From the NCBI GenBank assembly GCA_037954665.1, contig JBBMOL010000422.1:62001-126000 (forward strand): DNA of 64,000 bases. The letters are read 5' to 3'. Below the pieces are notes generated by a model, which was given only the letters and a program-made list of their open reading frames with translations, searched no databases and had not been told where the DNA came from. The DNA comes from Laguncularia racemosa (Eukaryota; Streptophyta; Magnoliopsida; Myrtales; Combretaceae). Positions 9,454 through 21,393 of the stretch are shown here, in pieces. Within the stretch, counting starts at the first letter, position 1. Each line of letters opens with the position of its first letter. The translations under genes and the position numbers were made by a program.

Positions 9454-11970
9454 ATGTCGAGACAACATTCTCCTGAAGATGAGAGGGGAAGGTTTGATGC
9501 TAGGTTAGTAATTGAGGCGATGAGGGGAGAAATGGAGAGGATGTTCCAAGAGGGAATGGAACAAATTCATGAGACGGTAGAGCAAAAACTAGAGCAATCC
9601 ACAAACGTATTCAAAGGGCGTAAGAGGGAGAGTCGTTCTAGGAGAGTATCGAGTAATGGAGATAAAATGTCGAATGATGATTTTTATGAGCCTTCTGTTG
9701 GGAGTTATAGAGGTTATAGTGGTCGGAATAGAGTGACTAGAGATTGGGAAGATAGAGGAGATAGGAAAGGAGAGAATATATTTCATACTAGATGTTATCT
9801 AGGAGATCACATTTGTAGTTTGATTATTGATGGGGAAAGTCGCACCAATGTAGTGAGCAATTTTATTGTTCAGAGGCTGGGGCTCAAAACTGTTAGACAC
9901 CCTAGTCCATATAAATTGCAGTGGTTGAATGATAGTGGTGAGACTAAGGTGAGTAAGCAAGCCTTGATTGGTTTTCGCATTGGTAGATATGAGGATGAGG
10001 TGTTATGCGATGTAGTGCCAATGCAAGCATGTCATGTGTTGTTGGGGAGGCCATGGCAATTTGATAGGGAGGTTGTTCATGATGGCTTTTCTAACAAGTA
10101 TACGCTTGTTCACCAAGGGAAAAGTTTTAACCTTAAACCGTTAACACCTAAGAAGGTGTATGAGGACCAGTTGCAGCTACAACAGTCGTTTGCAAAACAC
10201 AAGGTGAGTGAAAAGCAGAGTGAGAGTGAGAGAGCAAAAGACAATGAGAAGAAAAAGGAATATAAGAGTCAAGATCAAAAGGAAAAGGAGAGGAAGGCTG
10301 GAAAGAGTGTGAGAGGCCAAGTTGAAGGGGAATCAACTTTGGTGGTGAGTGAAAAGGAGAGATCAGCCTTGCAAAAGGAGAGTTGTGTGGCAAGAGCGAG
10401 TGTAGTGAGCAGAGCGTTAGTGATGAAGCAACCTATGTTGTTTCTGGTTTTTAAGGAAACATGTTTGACTACTAATGAATTATCTAACTCTTTGCCTAGT
10501 GTGGTTGTGTCTTTTGTGCAAGACTTTGAAGATGTCTTTCTCGAGGAGATTCCAAAGGGATTACCACCTGTTCATGATATTGAGCACCAGATTGACCTTG
10601 TACCCGAAGCATCAATTCCAAACAAGCCAGCTTATAGGAACAACCCGGAGGAAGTAAAGGAACTCCAAAGGCAGGTTGAAGAATTAATGGAGAAGGGGTA
10701 CGTGAGGGAAAGCATGAGTCCATGTGCAGTGCTTGTGATTTTGGTGCCTAAGAAGGATGGGACATGGAGAATGCGTGTTGACTGCCGCGCCAACAACAAC
10801 ATCACAGTAAAGTATCATCATACTATTCCTTGCTTAGATGACTTCTTAGATTGGTTATATGAGTATAGTGTCATTCCTCATGAGCCTTGGATAGACATGT
10901 CCATAGATTTTGTGTTAGGATTATCTAAGCCTAGGCATGGTCGAGATTCTATTTTTGTGGTTGTGGATAGGATTTCTAAAATGGTTCATTTCAGTCCTTG
11001 TCATAAAACTGATCATGCTATACACATTGTTGATTTGTTCTTTAGAGAGGTAATGCATCCGCATGGTATAGCTAGGAGCATTGTTAGTGTTCGAGATGAG
11101 AAATTTTTTAGTCATTTTTGGAGAGTCTTGTGAGAGAAGTTGGGAACTAAACGGATGTTTTTGACTATCTGTCACCCACAAATTGAGGTGGTTAATAGGA
11201 CGGTAATTCAATTGTTAGGGGCAATCATAGAGAAGAACATTAGGACTAGGAAGGATTATCTACCATTTGTGGAGTTTGCATATAATAGGGCTTTACATAG
11301 CACTACTCATTGTTCACCATTTGAGCTTGTGTTTGGTTTTAACCCACTGGATCCTATTTATTTATTGCCATTGCCACTTAACAAGTTTGTGAGTTTTAAA
11401 GCTGATTCTAAGGCAGATTTTGTGAGAAGGCTAAACATTGAGCGAAGAACTGAGCAGTATGTGAAACAAGCCAACAAGGGTTGTTGACAAGCTGTTTTTG
11501 AACCTGGATATTGGATTTGGGTTGACATGCGTAAAGAGCAGATTCCCGTACAGTGCAGATCTAAAATACTTCTTAGAGGGGATGGACCAATTCAAAGTCT
11601 TGAGCGCATCAATGATAATGCATACAAGAAAGATCTACCAGGTGAGTATCCAGTAAGTGTCATGTTTAATGTTACTAAGCTAAGTCCATTTGATGCAGGC
11701 AATGATTTGAGGACAAATCCTTTTCAAGAGGAGGGGAATGATGAGATCCATGATGAGAGCCAAGCCGGAAGAAGAAATGTGAATCCTCTTGAAGTGCCGC
11801 TTGGACCGATCACAATAAATCGAGCAAAACGATTCAAGGAAGCACTTAACAAGTTGATAAAGGTTATCCATGAAGCCGGAAAGGATTGGAGCAATCATGA
11901 AGTTGGAACGGATTGGAACAACCATGGGAAGACCCTTGCTTTTGTACAAGTTATACTGGACACGGGATGA
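9454..11970 (+). pseudogene. D fused gag-pol remnant (839 codons, two in-frame TGA stops)
   Basis: Start chosen at 9454 (MSRQHSPE), the start shared with I; an upstream in-frame ATG at 9400 is weaker. Order: gag N-terminus with an acidic/arginine-rich stretch; direct fusion to the protease region (D-G-E instead of the usual D-[ST]-G); a charged linker; RT N-terminus to the VPKKDGTWRM segment; then a jump to the integrase core (DFVLGL) and C-terminus. There is no YFDD box, RNase H or integrase zinc finger. In integrase the second catalytic Asp reads V (S-V-R-D) and four residues before the Glu are missing. Both deletions keep frame, leaving 577 open codons from 9400. Stops at 11131 (Trp in I) and 11485 (CGA in I). 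The frame enters the 3' LTR and ends at its base 232. Confidence 0.85.
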
Positions 11971-12638
11971 AGAGGGCGTGTATTTTAAAGGCACGGCCGT
12001 GTAGGAATCTCAAGATTGCACAGAATCATACACGGCCAGACACACGGCTAAAAGGCACGGCCATGTATTGAGTCAAGCAAATCCCCAGAACGATACACGG
12101 CCAAAGTACACGAGGGTGTATGTTGCCAGAAGTTGCACAGAAAGATACACAGCCAAAGTACACGGGCGTGTATGTTGCCAGAAGTTGCACAGAAAAGTAC
12201 ACGGCCAAAGTACACGGTTGTGTACACGGCCGTGTATCCCCTGTCGGCCAGCTTGTTCTGTTTCGCGTTTTTATGTCACTTAACTAAACTATGTCGTTTT
12301 GGACTTGTTTTTTACATGAATTATAACCCTAGTATAAAAGCGGTTTAGAACAACTTAAGAACATACATCTTTGAACGTTAAACACTTTTGAGAGGCACCT
12401 CTCTTGGTTCTTCAAGAACTAATTCGAACTTATCGGATTGATTTCCGTGGCGTTCATCCCGACTTATCAATCGGTCTTTCATCCCGATTGTGGCGTCTTC
12501 ATTTTTATACCAAGGTTCTTGTCTCGCTTATAGACAACGGGTCGTGGTTTCCACTTTAGGTGTTTGGGCATCTTAGGCAACGAATTTTCCGAACGTATTG
12601 GTATTGGGTTTCGTCATGGGTTGGCGTGGTTAGTATCA
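11739..12638 (+). repeat. D 3' LTR
   Basis: Begins TGATGAGATCC immediately after the purine tract AGAGGAGGGGAA and ends TAGTATCA before the AGGTT duplication. Contains 2.7 units of the 52-bp repeat and a TATA box at 12333-12340. Confidence 0.93.
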
Positions 12639-13177
12639 AGGTTTAAGAGGAGGGATTTGCAATTTTGAATTTTGGAAATTTAGGGTTCATGTTCTTACAT
12701 ATTCAATTCCAAAATTGGGAGTAAATTGAAATTGTTGTTATGATTGCTTGAGGTGGTGTGATTGTCTTGTTTGGGAAGTTGAATTTGTTGCTTGTTGAGT
12801 GATTTTTCAGTACTTGTTGAAGCCTCTTTGTTGTGGACTTCACCGTGAAGGAAGTGGAAATATAGTGCAATTTTGAATGCAATTTTGGAAGTACAATTGT
12901 GTAAGAAGGGAATTGTGATTCTTACATTGTTTGAACTTAGAATTGGGAAGAGCATTTGCAATTTCCAGATTTGAGTAGTGTGGATGAATGGAAGTTATTT
13001 GATTTTCGAAACAAACGTTATGATGGAAGGAGTTAATGAGTGTTTGTTTGAATTTGAAAATCATTTTTTACCAATTTTGGAAGAGTTGCAATTAGTGAAG
13101 TGGTTTGATTTTCAAATTTGAATTGTTGCTATTTTTGTTTATAAGTTACGGATTGCTTTGGAGTTATGTAGTGACAA
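12639..13177 (+). other. B leader, continuation after D
   Basis: Resumes B's leader with AGGTT then TAAGAGGAGGG, as in other leaders directly after the PBS. It is GT-rich and non-coding. Interrupted at 13177 by E; the E target duplication GACAA is 13173-13177 and 17952-17956. Confidence 0.75.
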
Positions 13178-14174
13178 TGATGGGAAAAATTCTGGCACTG
13201 TCAACCTTTTAAGAACCCAATCTAGATGATTGACCAAATTGCTCATCTTTTATCTTATGTCTTTATTTCTAATAAACTTTGAGAATAATCTTACAGGTAC
13301 ATTTATATATCTCCATAGGATGCCAAAATGTCCTACAACTTCAGTTGGACACAGGACATTTTTCTGGGTAACAATCAAAGGCTCGTTGTGATTGTTCTCT
13401 ATTCTGAGGCATTGGATCATGAAGATTTATGTTATTTTGTATCTTGTAAATGTTTATTGAACTATTTTGGTTTTGGGACACTTTTATTTCCATGTAACTT
13501 TCATTTAGGGTTAGCCACCTTAAAAGTGGCAAACTTGTAATTTTGAGCACTTTTTTAACCCTAGAAGTAGCAAGTATTTATACTTGCTTAAGAGAGGGTT
13601 TAGGGGGATTATTTTTGCAGAATATACACCTCTTTTCACGTGTGAATTAGGGTTCATACCTTGGTTCCAACTCTTATCAATTTCAATTCCAAGACTTGAA
13701 ATTGTGGCGAGTGCAACATCTTGAAATTGTGAGTTATATCAATTTCATTTTGTTGTAATTTCTTTTCTTCTCTAGTGTGTTGTATCTAGGGTTGATTTGA
13801 GATAGTTCTTGGTCAGATTTACATGTTATTATTCACGAATTCTTGTATTTATTTGAAGTACTTATCAATTTGATTTGGATCATCATTGAAAATTACACTT
13901 GAACACGTGATTTTCACCATTGGAAAAGGAATCTTACTTTACGGTTTTCTTTGTCAAATTGAGGCTTCATTTGCATGGATTCTATGATATTAGAGTGTTT
14001 TTAGAAGGCATTTTCTTTGGGGTATTCTGATTATATTATTGGTTGGTTGAATTTCATCATTTCAACATTAGGGTTCATTTGAAAAGTGCCATTTTTGGAT
14101 CCGATTTTGCCTAGACTTGAAATAGTTGATCTTAAGTCTTTTGGATGTGCTTTAAAGAGTGATTAGGCACATCA
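13178..14174 (+). repeat. E 5' LTR
   Basis: Runs from TGATGGGAAAAATTC to AGGCACATCA. The U3 palindrome GCCAC...GTGGC lies at 13514-13530 and the palindromic TATA region at 13570-13587. Divergence from the 3' LTR is scattered point changes and short indels. Confidence 0.93.
13570..13587 (+). promoter_or_regulatory. TATA palindrome in flipped orientation
   Basis: Reads GCAAGTATTTATACTTGC, the exact reverse complement of the canonical site present in this element's own 3' LTR at 17347-17364. On the element's sense strand the TATAAATA box is therefore inverted here. Confidence 0.7.
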
Positions 14175-15102
14175 TCTTTTTGGTATCAGAGCTCTTGTTG
14201 AGAGGAGGGAATTGGTTGTATTCAATTTCGTGGAAGTGATCAACAATTAGAGTTGATCAAGTGGAAAAAACGCAATTGTATTGTTGTTGTTGTTGTTGTA
14301 GTTTGAGATTGCGAAATTGTTTTGGATTGGGATTTGATTTGCTGATTGTTGGAGTTGATTTGGGAAGGTTATTATATCACTTTGTGGACACTAATTCACG
14401 TGGAAGAGCAGAAGTACAAAGTGACGTTACTTTAGCAAATTGTTTTGAAATTGTGAAACTTACCAATTGTTGCCGTGGAGTAGCTTGTGGCGTGTGGAGT
14501 TGTGAAGTTTGTTGTTTGAATTCCATTGTGTAATTCTGAATTTCTGAAGTTAAATTTACATATTACATTAAGTTTGGTTAGTAAGGAATTATTTGAATTC
14601 AAATCATATGCAATTAAGTTGTGGGAGTTAATGATTGCAATTTGAATTTGAATTCTTTGTTACCAATTGAGGAAGGCTTGCAATAAGTGAAGTTATTTGA
14701 AATTCAAATTGTAAGTTGCTGCATATAGTGGGATTCGGAATTCATTTTGGAAAGCTACTTATTAATCTCTTGTCTTCATTATTTGCCATGGAAGTTGAAG
14801 ATTACTTGTATTCATTTTTCACTTTGTTGTTGCCGTGGAAGTATTACATATTAATTGTAGTTGTTGCTTATGTGTTGCCGTGGAGTAAACTTGTGGAAAT
14901 TAATTTTGCTGTACCGTGTACTTGTGGCTTGTTGTGGAAGAGAGTATTACACGTGAGTTGCAATTATAAATTGTAACATTAAGTGGGTTTGTTGTTTGTC
15001 TTTTGTAGTTACTATTGTGTGGAGTTTAAGGAAGTATTATAGTGGAAGTGTATATCCTTGAATTATATCATTTTGAGGAACAATATACAAGGATCTAAAA
15101 AT
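14175..15102 (+). other. E leader with PBS
   Basis: PBS TGGTATCAGAGC at 14181-14192. GT-rich leader closely related to that of M (53707-54582). A short GTT-repeat stretch lies near 14281-14298. The gag ATG follows at 15103. Confidence 0.8.
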
Positions 15103-16995
15103 ATGTCTAATGATAGTGTGAATGGGGAATTGGGTGAAGAAGCTAATAGCCAAGTTGGTGGAGGACATGGTCGTAATGTGGCAGGCAGAAGAACTTTGGA
15201 GGAACAACTTCAGGAGCTTACTACTATAGTTGCTACACTAGCAACTAGAGTTGACAGGATGACTTTACCACAACCACCAGTGGTAAACCAACCAGCACCA
15301 CCTCGAGTAGCTCCACAAAACCCTCATCGAAACAGAGTAGTGGAAGAAAGAGATGACAATTTTGGAGTCAACCTAAATCAGAATAGGGATTTCAGGCCAC
15401 CTCGGGGTTTGGAATATGTGAAACTACAGATGCCATCCTATGATGGTAAGGGATCAGCAGATGAGTACCTGGATTGGGAGGATAAGGTCGAAGGTCTTTT
15501 CGAAAGTTGTGAGATTGACGACAGTACCAGGGTCAGATTGGCTGCAGTTAAATTTGTAGGGTATGCTGCACTTTGGTGGAAGAATCTGATCATCAATAGG
15601 CGTCGGGGTGGAGAGGCTGAGGTTCAGACCTAGAGGGATATGAAGAGGTTGTTAAGGAAAAGGTTCATTCCTGAGCACTACAAACAGGAGCTATTTACGC
15701 GACTGCAAACCTTGAGGCAGGGGGGCAAAACAGTGGATGATTATGTGCAAGAATTTGAGACCCTTATGATTAGGTGTGGGTCAGTTGAGCCTCCGGAACA
15801 AACTATAGCACGATTTGTCTCAGGTCTAAAATATGAGATAACGTGTATTGTTGAGTTACAGCGCCACACCACACTTGATGAGGCTATTCAGTTGGCCTTA
15901 AAAGTAGAGAGACAAAGGAGGTCCAACTTCTTTAGGGCTCCTAGCAGCAGGCCCAATACTACTAATAGACCCATCTCAGCCGATAGTCAATCAGGGGGAG
16001 CAAAGGCGGTTGGTGAGGTAGTCAAGACAGTGGACACTACTACCCCAACCATTATTAGGGAAAACATACCCACTGGGAAGGGTAAAGAGGTCATGGCACC
16101 AGAAACGAGGCAGACTGTTACCGGATCTACTAGTAGGAAAGCACGCTAAATTAAATGTTTTAAATGCATGGGATTTGGGCATATGGCTACACAGTGTCCA
16201 AATAAGAGGGTGATGATTATTATGGAAGACATTGGAGAGGATACTGAGGATGACCATGAACAGATTGAGCCTACAGATCTACTAACAGCATTGCAGGAAT
16301 ATTATGATGATCAGAATGCAAATGCACCTGAGGAGCATACTGGAGGAAAATATCTATCCCTCAATGTATTACGTAGGATTTTGTCCACATCTCTTGATAT
16401 CAGTGACATTTAGAGGGAGAACATATTTCATACCTCTTGCAGAATCAGAGGTAACCTTTGTGTACTCATCATCGATAGTGGTAGTTGCACGAATGTTATA
16501 TCTGCTACACTAGTAGACAAATTACAACTGTCTACTATACCTCATCTTAGTCCTTATCATTTGCATTGGCTGGATAATAGAGGTAGTATGCAAGTTACCC
16601 TTAGGGCAAAGGTTCCAGTGAGTGTCGGGCAGAACTATCATGATGAGATCCTTTGTGATATAGTTCCTATGCATGCATTCCATTTGCTGTTGGGTCGGCC
16701 CTGGTTGTATGATCGACGGGTGATACATGATGGGTTTGAAAATACCTACATGTTCAGCATGGGCGAGACACGCATAATCCTATTACCAATGACTCCATCT
16801 GAGGTCCAGAGTTTTCAGAAAGAGGTCAGGCAACCGTCCACTACCATAGTTAGTCGGGGAAACAGAACAACAGAGATCCTAGGGTTCAATTCCACAACTG
16901 ATCCTCTAGATTTGAGGGCAAATCTTTCAAAAGCCCGAGGAGATGATGGGAAAAATTCTAGCACTGTCAACCATTTCAAAACCCAATCTGGATGA
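15103..16995 (+). pseudogene. E gag-protease, one frame with three stops
   Basis: The whole region is a single frame starting MSNDSVNGE. In order: a gag N-terminus with LEEQLQEL; capsid (YDGKGSADEYLDWEDK, then the LRKRFIPEHYK segment); an intact CCHC zinc knuckle (C-F-K-C...H...C, about 16159-16199); and the aspartic protease with the D-S-G-S active-site motif and LLGRPWLYDR. After the protease comes only the DPLDLRANLS tail. Internal stops at 15631 (TGG in M), 16147 and 16411 (CAG in M); no frameshift. The frame enters the 3' LTR and stops at 16993-16995. Gag packages RNA into particles and protease matures it, so intact relatives could supply particles to gag-less elements. Confidence 0.88.
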
Positions 16996-17951
16996 TTGAC
17001 CAAATTGCTCATCTTTTATCTTATGTCTTTATTTCTAATAAACTTTGAGAATAATCTTACAGGTACAATTATATATCTCCATGGGATGCCAAAATGTCCT
17101 ACAACTTCAGTTGGACACAAGACATTTTTCTAGGTAACAATCAAAGGCCTGCTGCGATTATTCTCTATTCTGAGGCATTGGATCATGAAGATTTATGTTA
17201 TTTTGTATATTGTAAATGTTTATTGAACTATTTTGGTTGTATTTTGGTTTTGGGACACTTTTATTTCCATGTAACTTTCATTTAGGATTAGCCACCTTAA
17301 AAGTGGCAAACTTGTAATTTTGAGCACTTTTTTAACCTTAGAAGTAGCAAGTATAAATACTTGCTTAAGAGAGGGTTTAGGGGGATTATTTTTTCAGAAT
17401 ATACACCCCTTTTCACGTGTGAATTAGGGTTCATACCTTGGTTCCAACTCTTATCAATTTCAATTTCAAGACTTAAAATTGTGGCGAGTGCAACATCTTG
17501 AAATTGTGAGTTATATCAATTTCATTTTGTTGTAATTTCTTTTCTTCTCTAGTGTGGTGTATCTAGGGTTGATTTGAGATAGTTCTTGGTCAGATTTACA
17601 TGTTATTATTCACAAATTCTTGTATTTATTTGAAGTACTTATCAATTTGATTTGGATCATCATTGAAAATTACACTTGAACACATGATTTTCACCATTGG
17701 AAAAGGAATCTTACTTTACGGTTTTCTTTGTCAAATTGAGGCTTCATTTGCGTAGATTATATGATATTAGAGTGTTGTTAGAAGGCATTTTCTTTGGGGT
17801 ATTCTGATTATATTATTGGTTGATTGAATTTCATCATTTCAACATTAGGGTTCATTTGAAAAGTGCCATTTTTTTATCCGATTTTGCCTAGACTTGAAAT
17901 AGTTGATCTTAAGTCTTTTGGATGTGCTTTAAAGAGTGATTAGGCACATCA
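16944..17951 (+). repeat. E 3' LTR
   Basis: Starts TGATGGGAAAAATTC after the purine tract CCGAGGAGA and ends CACATCA before GACAA. TATA palindrome in the canonical orientation at 17347-17364. Confidence 0.93.
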
Positions 17952-18930
17952 GACAAGGAAGTGTGTACTTTGAAGTATTGTCTGTGTGTTGTATTTGGAG
18001 AGGTTGTTGCACTGTGGTTGTTTTCTGTAGAGTTATGTTTGTAAACATTTAGTGAAGTTATGTGTGTTTAGTGTGAGTGACGATGTAACTTGTTGTGTGT
18101 GTGGCGGTGTGAATTTGTGGAAGTTGTGTGGAGTAAGGTGCTACACATTGAGGCTAAAGTATGAGAGTGTAGTGCATGGAAAGCAAACCATGAAGGAGAA
18201 GAGTGGTAGTGTTTCAATTGTGAAGTGAAATTGTGTAGTTGTGCATTTTCGGAAAGTGGAGGAATTACAATTATTATTTTTAGATTTCAAATGAGAATTG
18301 AAAGTGTACATTAAGAGGTCAATTTCAAATCTCAAATACACATTAATTCATAGTTAATTGTGTATCTTTTGAATTTGAAAAAGCCTCTTACCATTTATGG
18401 AATATTGCAATTATTGAACTCATTTCGAATTTGAAATTTGAGTTGCCTTTGTTGTTGAAGTTGCGGTTTGATATTTGTGTGGAAGTGGGGAAAGTGCATA
18501 GTGGCTTGAAGAGGAGAGTATATAGTGTTGTTTTTTTGTTAATTTAGTAAAGGTTGTATACATTTGGTGTTGGTTATTGTAAGTGTTGTCAAGGACATTG
18601 TGGTAGTGGCATGATTGGTGGTGGAATCGTGAGCAAGGGAGTTTTGTGATGGTGGAGTTGTGCATTTGTGCTTGTGTTAAGGTGCTGCGATTTGTGATTT
18701 ATTATAGTGTGAAAACATAACAAGAAAGGAAGGTTTTCAGTAGTGTAATTTAAAATTCAAACAAGTCATTAAAATGTGAAAGTAATTGAACTAGTTACTT
18801 AAACACTTGTAGTTGAATTTAATTCTATCTACTTGAAGGTAGTTGAGTGTACTTCATTTGTGGCTTGGTTGTGTACTTAAATTGTGGAAATGTGAAGATA
18901 ATTATTACCTTGTTGGGTTTAAACACAATC
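17952..18930 (+). other. B leader, last piece
   Basis: Continues B's leader after the GACAA duplication up to the start codon at 18931. It includes the sequence GTGTTAAGGTGCTGCGATTTG near 18675, the uninterrupted version of the site where B inserted in A. Non-coding. Confidence 0.75.
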
Positions 18931-20025
18931 ATGTCTAGTGAGATGTTTCATTATGCTAATGTATTGCGTCGAACATTGACTACATTTACTACTAAGGATG
19001 ATGAACAAAGGGAAAACATGTTCCATACTTCTTGTAGGGTACAAGGAAATTTATGTATCCTTATAGTTGATGGTGGTAGTTATACCAATGTGGTAGTAGC
19101 ATCATTAGTATCGAAACTGAAACTTGCCATTACTCCACATCCTGAACCTTGTAAATTGCATTGGCTTAGTCATCATGGGAGTTTGCATGTAACCCAAAGA
19201 GCTAGGGTACCTTTCAGTGTAGGGGATAAATACTATGATGAAATTGAGTGTGATATTCTACCTATGTGCACATTCCATATATTGCTTGGCAAGCCTTGGT
19301 TATATGACAGGAGGGTCTTACATGATGGCTTCAAGAATACTCATGTATTCTAGAAGGAGGGAAAACGAATTATTCTGAATCCGATGTCGCCTTTAGAGGT
19401 TCAAAGGGTTCAGCAACAAATCTATAGACCGTCAGTGGGCCATGAGCAGTTGAACCAACCCTTAGAGCATAAAATTTTTCAAACACAGATGTGCCAACCT
19501 TTAGAGGATCCTGATGATCATAGTCAGATGAGCAGAATACCAGAGGACTAGACTGTTTAGGGACAGTTATGTTCACCTTCAGACATACTAGAGGCTCATG
19601 AGCAGTTGAGTAAACCATTGGAGGATTCTGAGGGTCAGAATCAAATGAGTCTATCATCAGAGAGTCGGACTGCTTAAAGACAGTTGTGTTCACCTTCAAC
19701 GGTTTTAGAGGGCAATGAGCAGTTGGGCCAACCATTAGAAGACCATGAGGATCAGCGACATACAGATAAGTTAGAAAAGGAGAAAAATAGTTTCGGTGGA
19801 ACAGGTTGATACAAGGTCGACTTTAGTGGATAATGGAGCATTATTTATGTTGCAGATGAGATACATCCTAAAAATGGAGGAGAGAAAACAATCACCATCT
19901 GTGGTATTTTAGATATTGGGATTCTATAGAGATACTTCTTCAGATGGATTGCTAAGAGAAAATAGAGTCTCTACTGCATTTTATTTGTTAGGTTTGAGGA
20001 CAAATCTTTTTTAAGCTCGAGGAGA
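18931..20025 (+). pseudogene. B gag-less protease with repeat-rich tail
   Basis: Starts MSSEMFHYANVLRRTLTTF, the start shared by H and K and, more loosely, F. About 25 residues later comes the protease signature (QRENMFHTSC, D-G-G-S at the active site, LLGKPWLYDR). In gag-bearing relatives the NVLRR-like segment lies at the gag-protease border, so gag appears to have been deleted cleanly. After a stop at 19351 the frame continues through an acidic Pro/Glu/Ser module repeated three to four times (C-[QS]-P-S...EQL..PLED), with more stops near 19549, 19558 and 19675. A frameshift near 19787 leads into the EERKQSP tail and the LTR. RT, RNase H and integrase are absent. Confidence 0.78.
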
Positions 20026-21058
20026 TGATAGGAATCAAAATCCGACAAGACCTATCATTAAGGCAAGAACCAAAGGATTTCGAATCTTTGTGATGAGGGC
20101 CCATTTTGAGCAAATCGACCCTATTCATTTATTAAACTATTTTATCTTATTCATGTATTATATATTCCAACAGGCGCACTTATCAAGCTTTACAGGGCGT
20201 TGGATAAACTCACTAAAACTCAGCTTGTGGGTTATTCATGGACCGACCTAAACCGGCGATGAGCTGGGCCGACAAATCTTATGGAAGACCGGTATCTTGA
20301 CAACCAATTTCCTTTATATATTTGTCATTTTCTTGGACTATTTATGTTGTAATCATTTTGGAACATTTTTATTTTGATTGTAATTTTCATTTAGGACTGG
20401 CCACCCTAAAAGTGGCATAGTTGTAATTTTGTGCATTTTCTAACCCTAAAGGGAGAAACTATAAATACTTGCGTAAAGTAGGGTTTGAGGAGGCCATTTT
20501 TTCATATTTGATCATACACTTTACGTGAGGGAATTAGGGTTCTTCCTAGTTCAATTTCTCTTATCAATTTCAATCCCAAGAATTGGAATTGTGGCGAGTG
20601 CAACAAAGGGAAATTGTGAGTCATATCAATTTCTTATTGTTATGTTTCTTTTCATCTCTAGCGAGTCATATCTAGGGTTGGATTGAAGTCTTCTTGGTCA
20701 GATTTTTTATTGCATTTGTAATCAAACTATCATTGCATAGTTGTTTGGTTTTTAGCACTTGTTAATACCATCAATTTGTAACTATACTTGTGGCGTGGAA
20801 CTTCTTTGTTGTAAGGAGGATCACTGTTTGAATTTGTGTATTGTTGATTGGGATTCTCTTGGAATTAAGTTAGTTAATTTATTCGATTGAGGATTATCAT
20901 CTTTGTGGATTTCATCTCCTTGATTTATTCATTTGATTCATCATCCATCAATTAGGGTTCACGCAATTTTTACCCTCTTGAACAGATTATTGATTTGAGA
21001 GTTGAAGTGTTCCTTTGGTTCATTTGATTGTGCTTAGACCTTGGTTTTAGGCACATCA
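20026..21058 (+). repeat. B 3' LTR
   Basis: Starts TGATAGGAATC after GCTCGAGGAGA and ends GGCACATCA; 1033 bp. A 6-bp deletion near 20122 shortens the coding extension relative to sister LTRs. TATA region at 20455-20472 with a degraded left arm. Confidence 0.9.
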
Positions 21059-21063
21059 GTTAC

Positions 21064-21393
21064 GGTGCTACAATTTGTGATTTATTATAGTGTGAAACCT
21101 TAACAAGAAAGGAAGGTTTCGAGTAGTAGAATTTGAAATTCAAACATGTCTTTAAAGTGTGAAAGTAATTGACTAGTTACTTAAGCACTTGTAGTTGAAT
21201 TTAATTCTAACTACTCGAAAGTAGTTGTATATGTGCTTCATTTATTGAGCTTTACTTGGAGTACTATATCATTTCCTTGTACCTATAATTTTTTTTAGAA
21301 TGTGAGCTATTGCATTATTGTGGTTGTTAAACATGTGGGTTGGTGTTGTTGAAGGAGTGTTGAAATTTGTGAGATTACTTCTTAAACCATAAC
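21064..21393 (+). other. Leader of element A, second segment
   Basis: Continues A's leader after the B insertion, from GGTGCTACAATTTG to the gag start. No open frame. Confidence 0.7.

Larger units (their letters stand above)
8001..12638 (+). mobile_element. Element D: internally deleted relative of I, exact TSD
   Basis: A 4638-bp element with LTRs of 948 and 900 bp and exact AGGTT target duplications. LTR sequence and protein belong to the family of I and G, unlike the surrounding A/B/E families. It has lost the capsid core, zinc knuckle, most of RT, all RNase H and the N-terminal half of integrase through two deletions that keep one reading frame. Confidence 0.93.
13178..17951 (+). mobile_element. 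Element E: gag-protease-only LTR element, exact TSD
   Basis: A 4774-bp element flanked by exact GACAA duplications. LTRs are 997 and 1008 bp. Between them are a PBS, a 0.9-kb leader and one reading frame for gag plus protease. The protease is followed within about 70 codons by the short LTR-proximal tail (DLRANLS), so RT, RNase H and integrase were never present or were removed cleanly. M has the same organisation. Confidence 0.94.
1562..21058 (+). mobile_element. Element B: gag-less Ty3/gypsy-type element with three LTR copies
   Basis: Plus-strand LTR retrotransposon whose span includes nested C, D and E. It has LTR copies at 1562-1630 plus 5426-6395 (split by C), at 6751-7789, and at 20026-21058. 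The outer flanks GTTAA and GTTAC are a 5-bp target duplication with one change. The middle LTR with its partial leader repeat suggests unequal recombination between two copies. Coding capacity is limited to a protease-like region and a repeat-rich tail; there is no capsid, RT or integrase. It therefore looks non-autonomous. Confidence 0.8.

Noticed and set aside
6751..21058. 6751-21058 as a separate insertion inside an older B copy
   Set aside because: The five bases before 6751 (TTAGA) do not match those after 21058 (GTTAC), whereas the flank before 1562 (GTTAA) does with one change.
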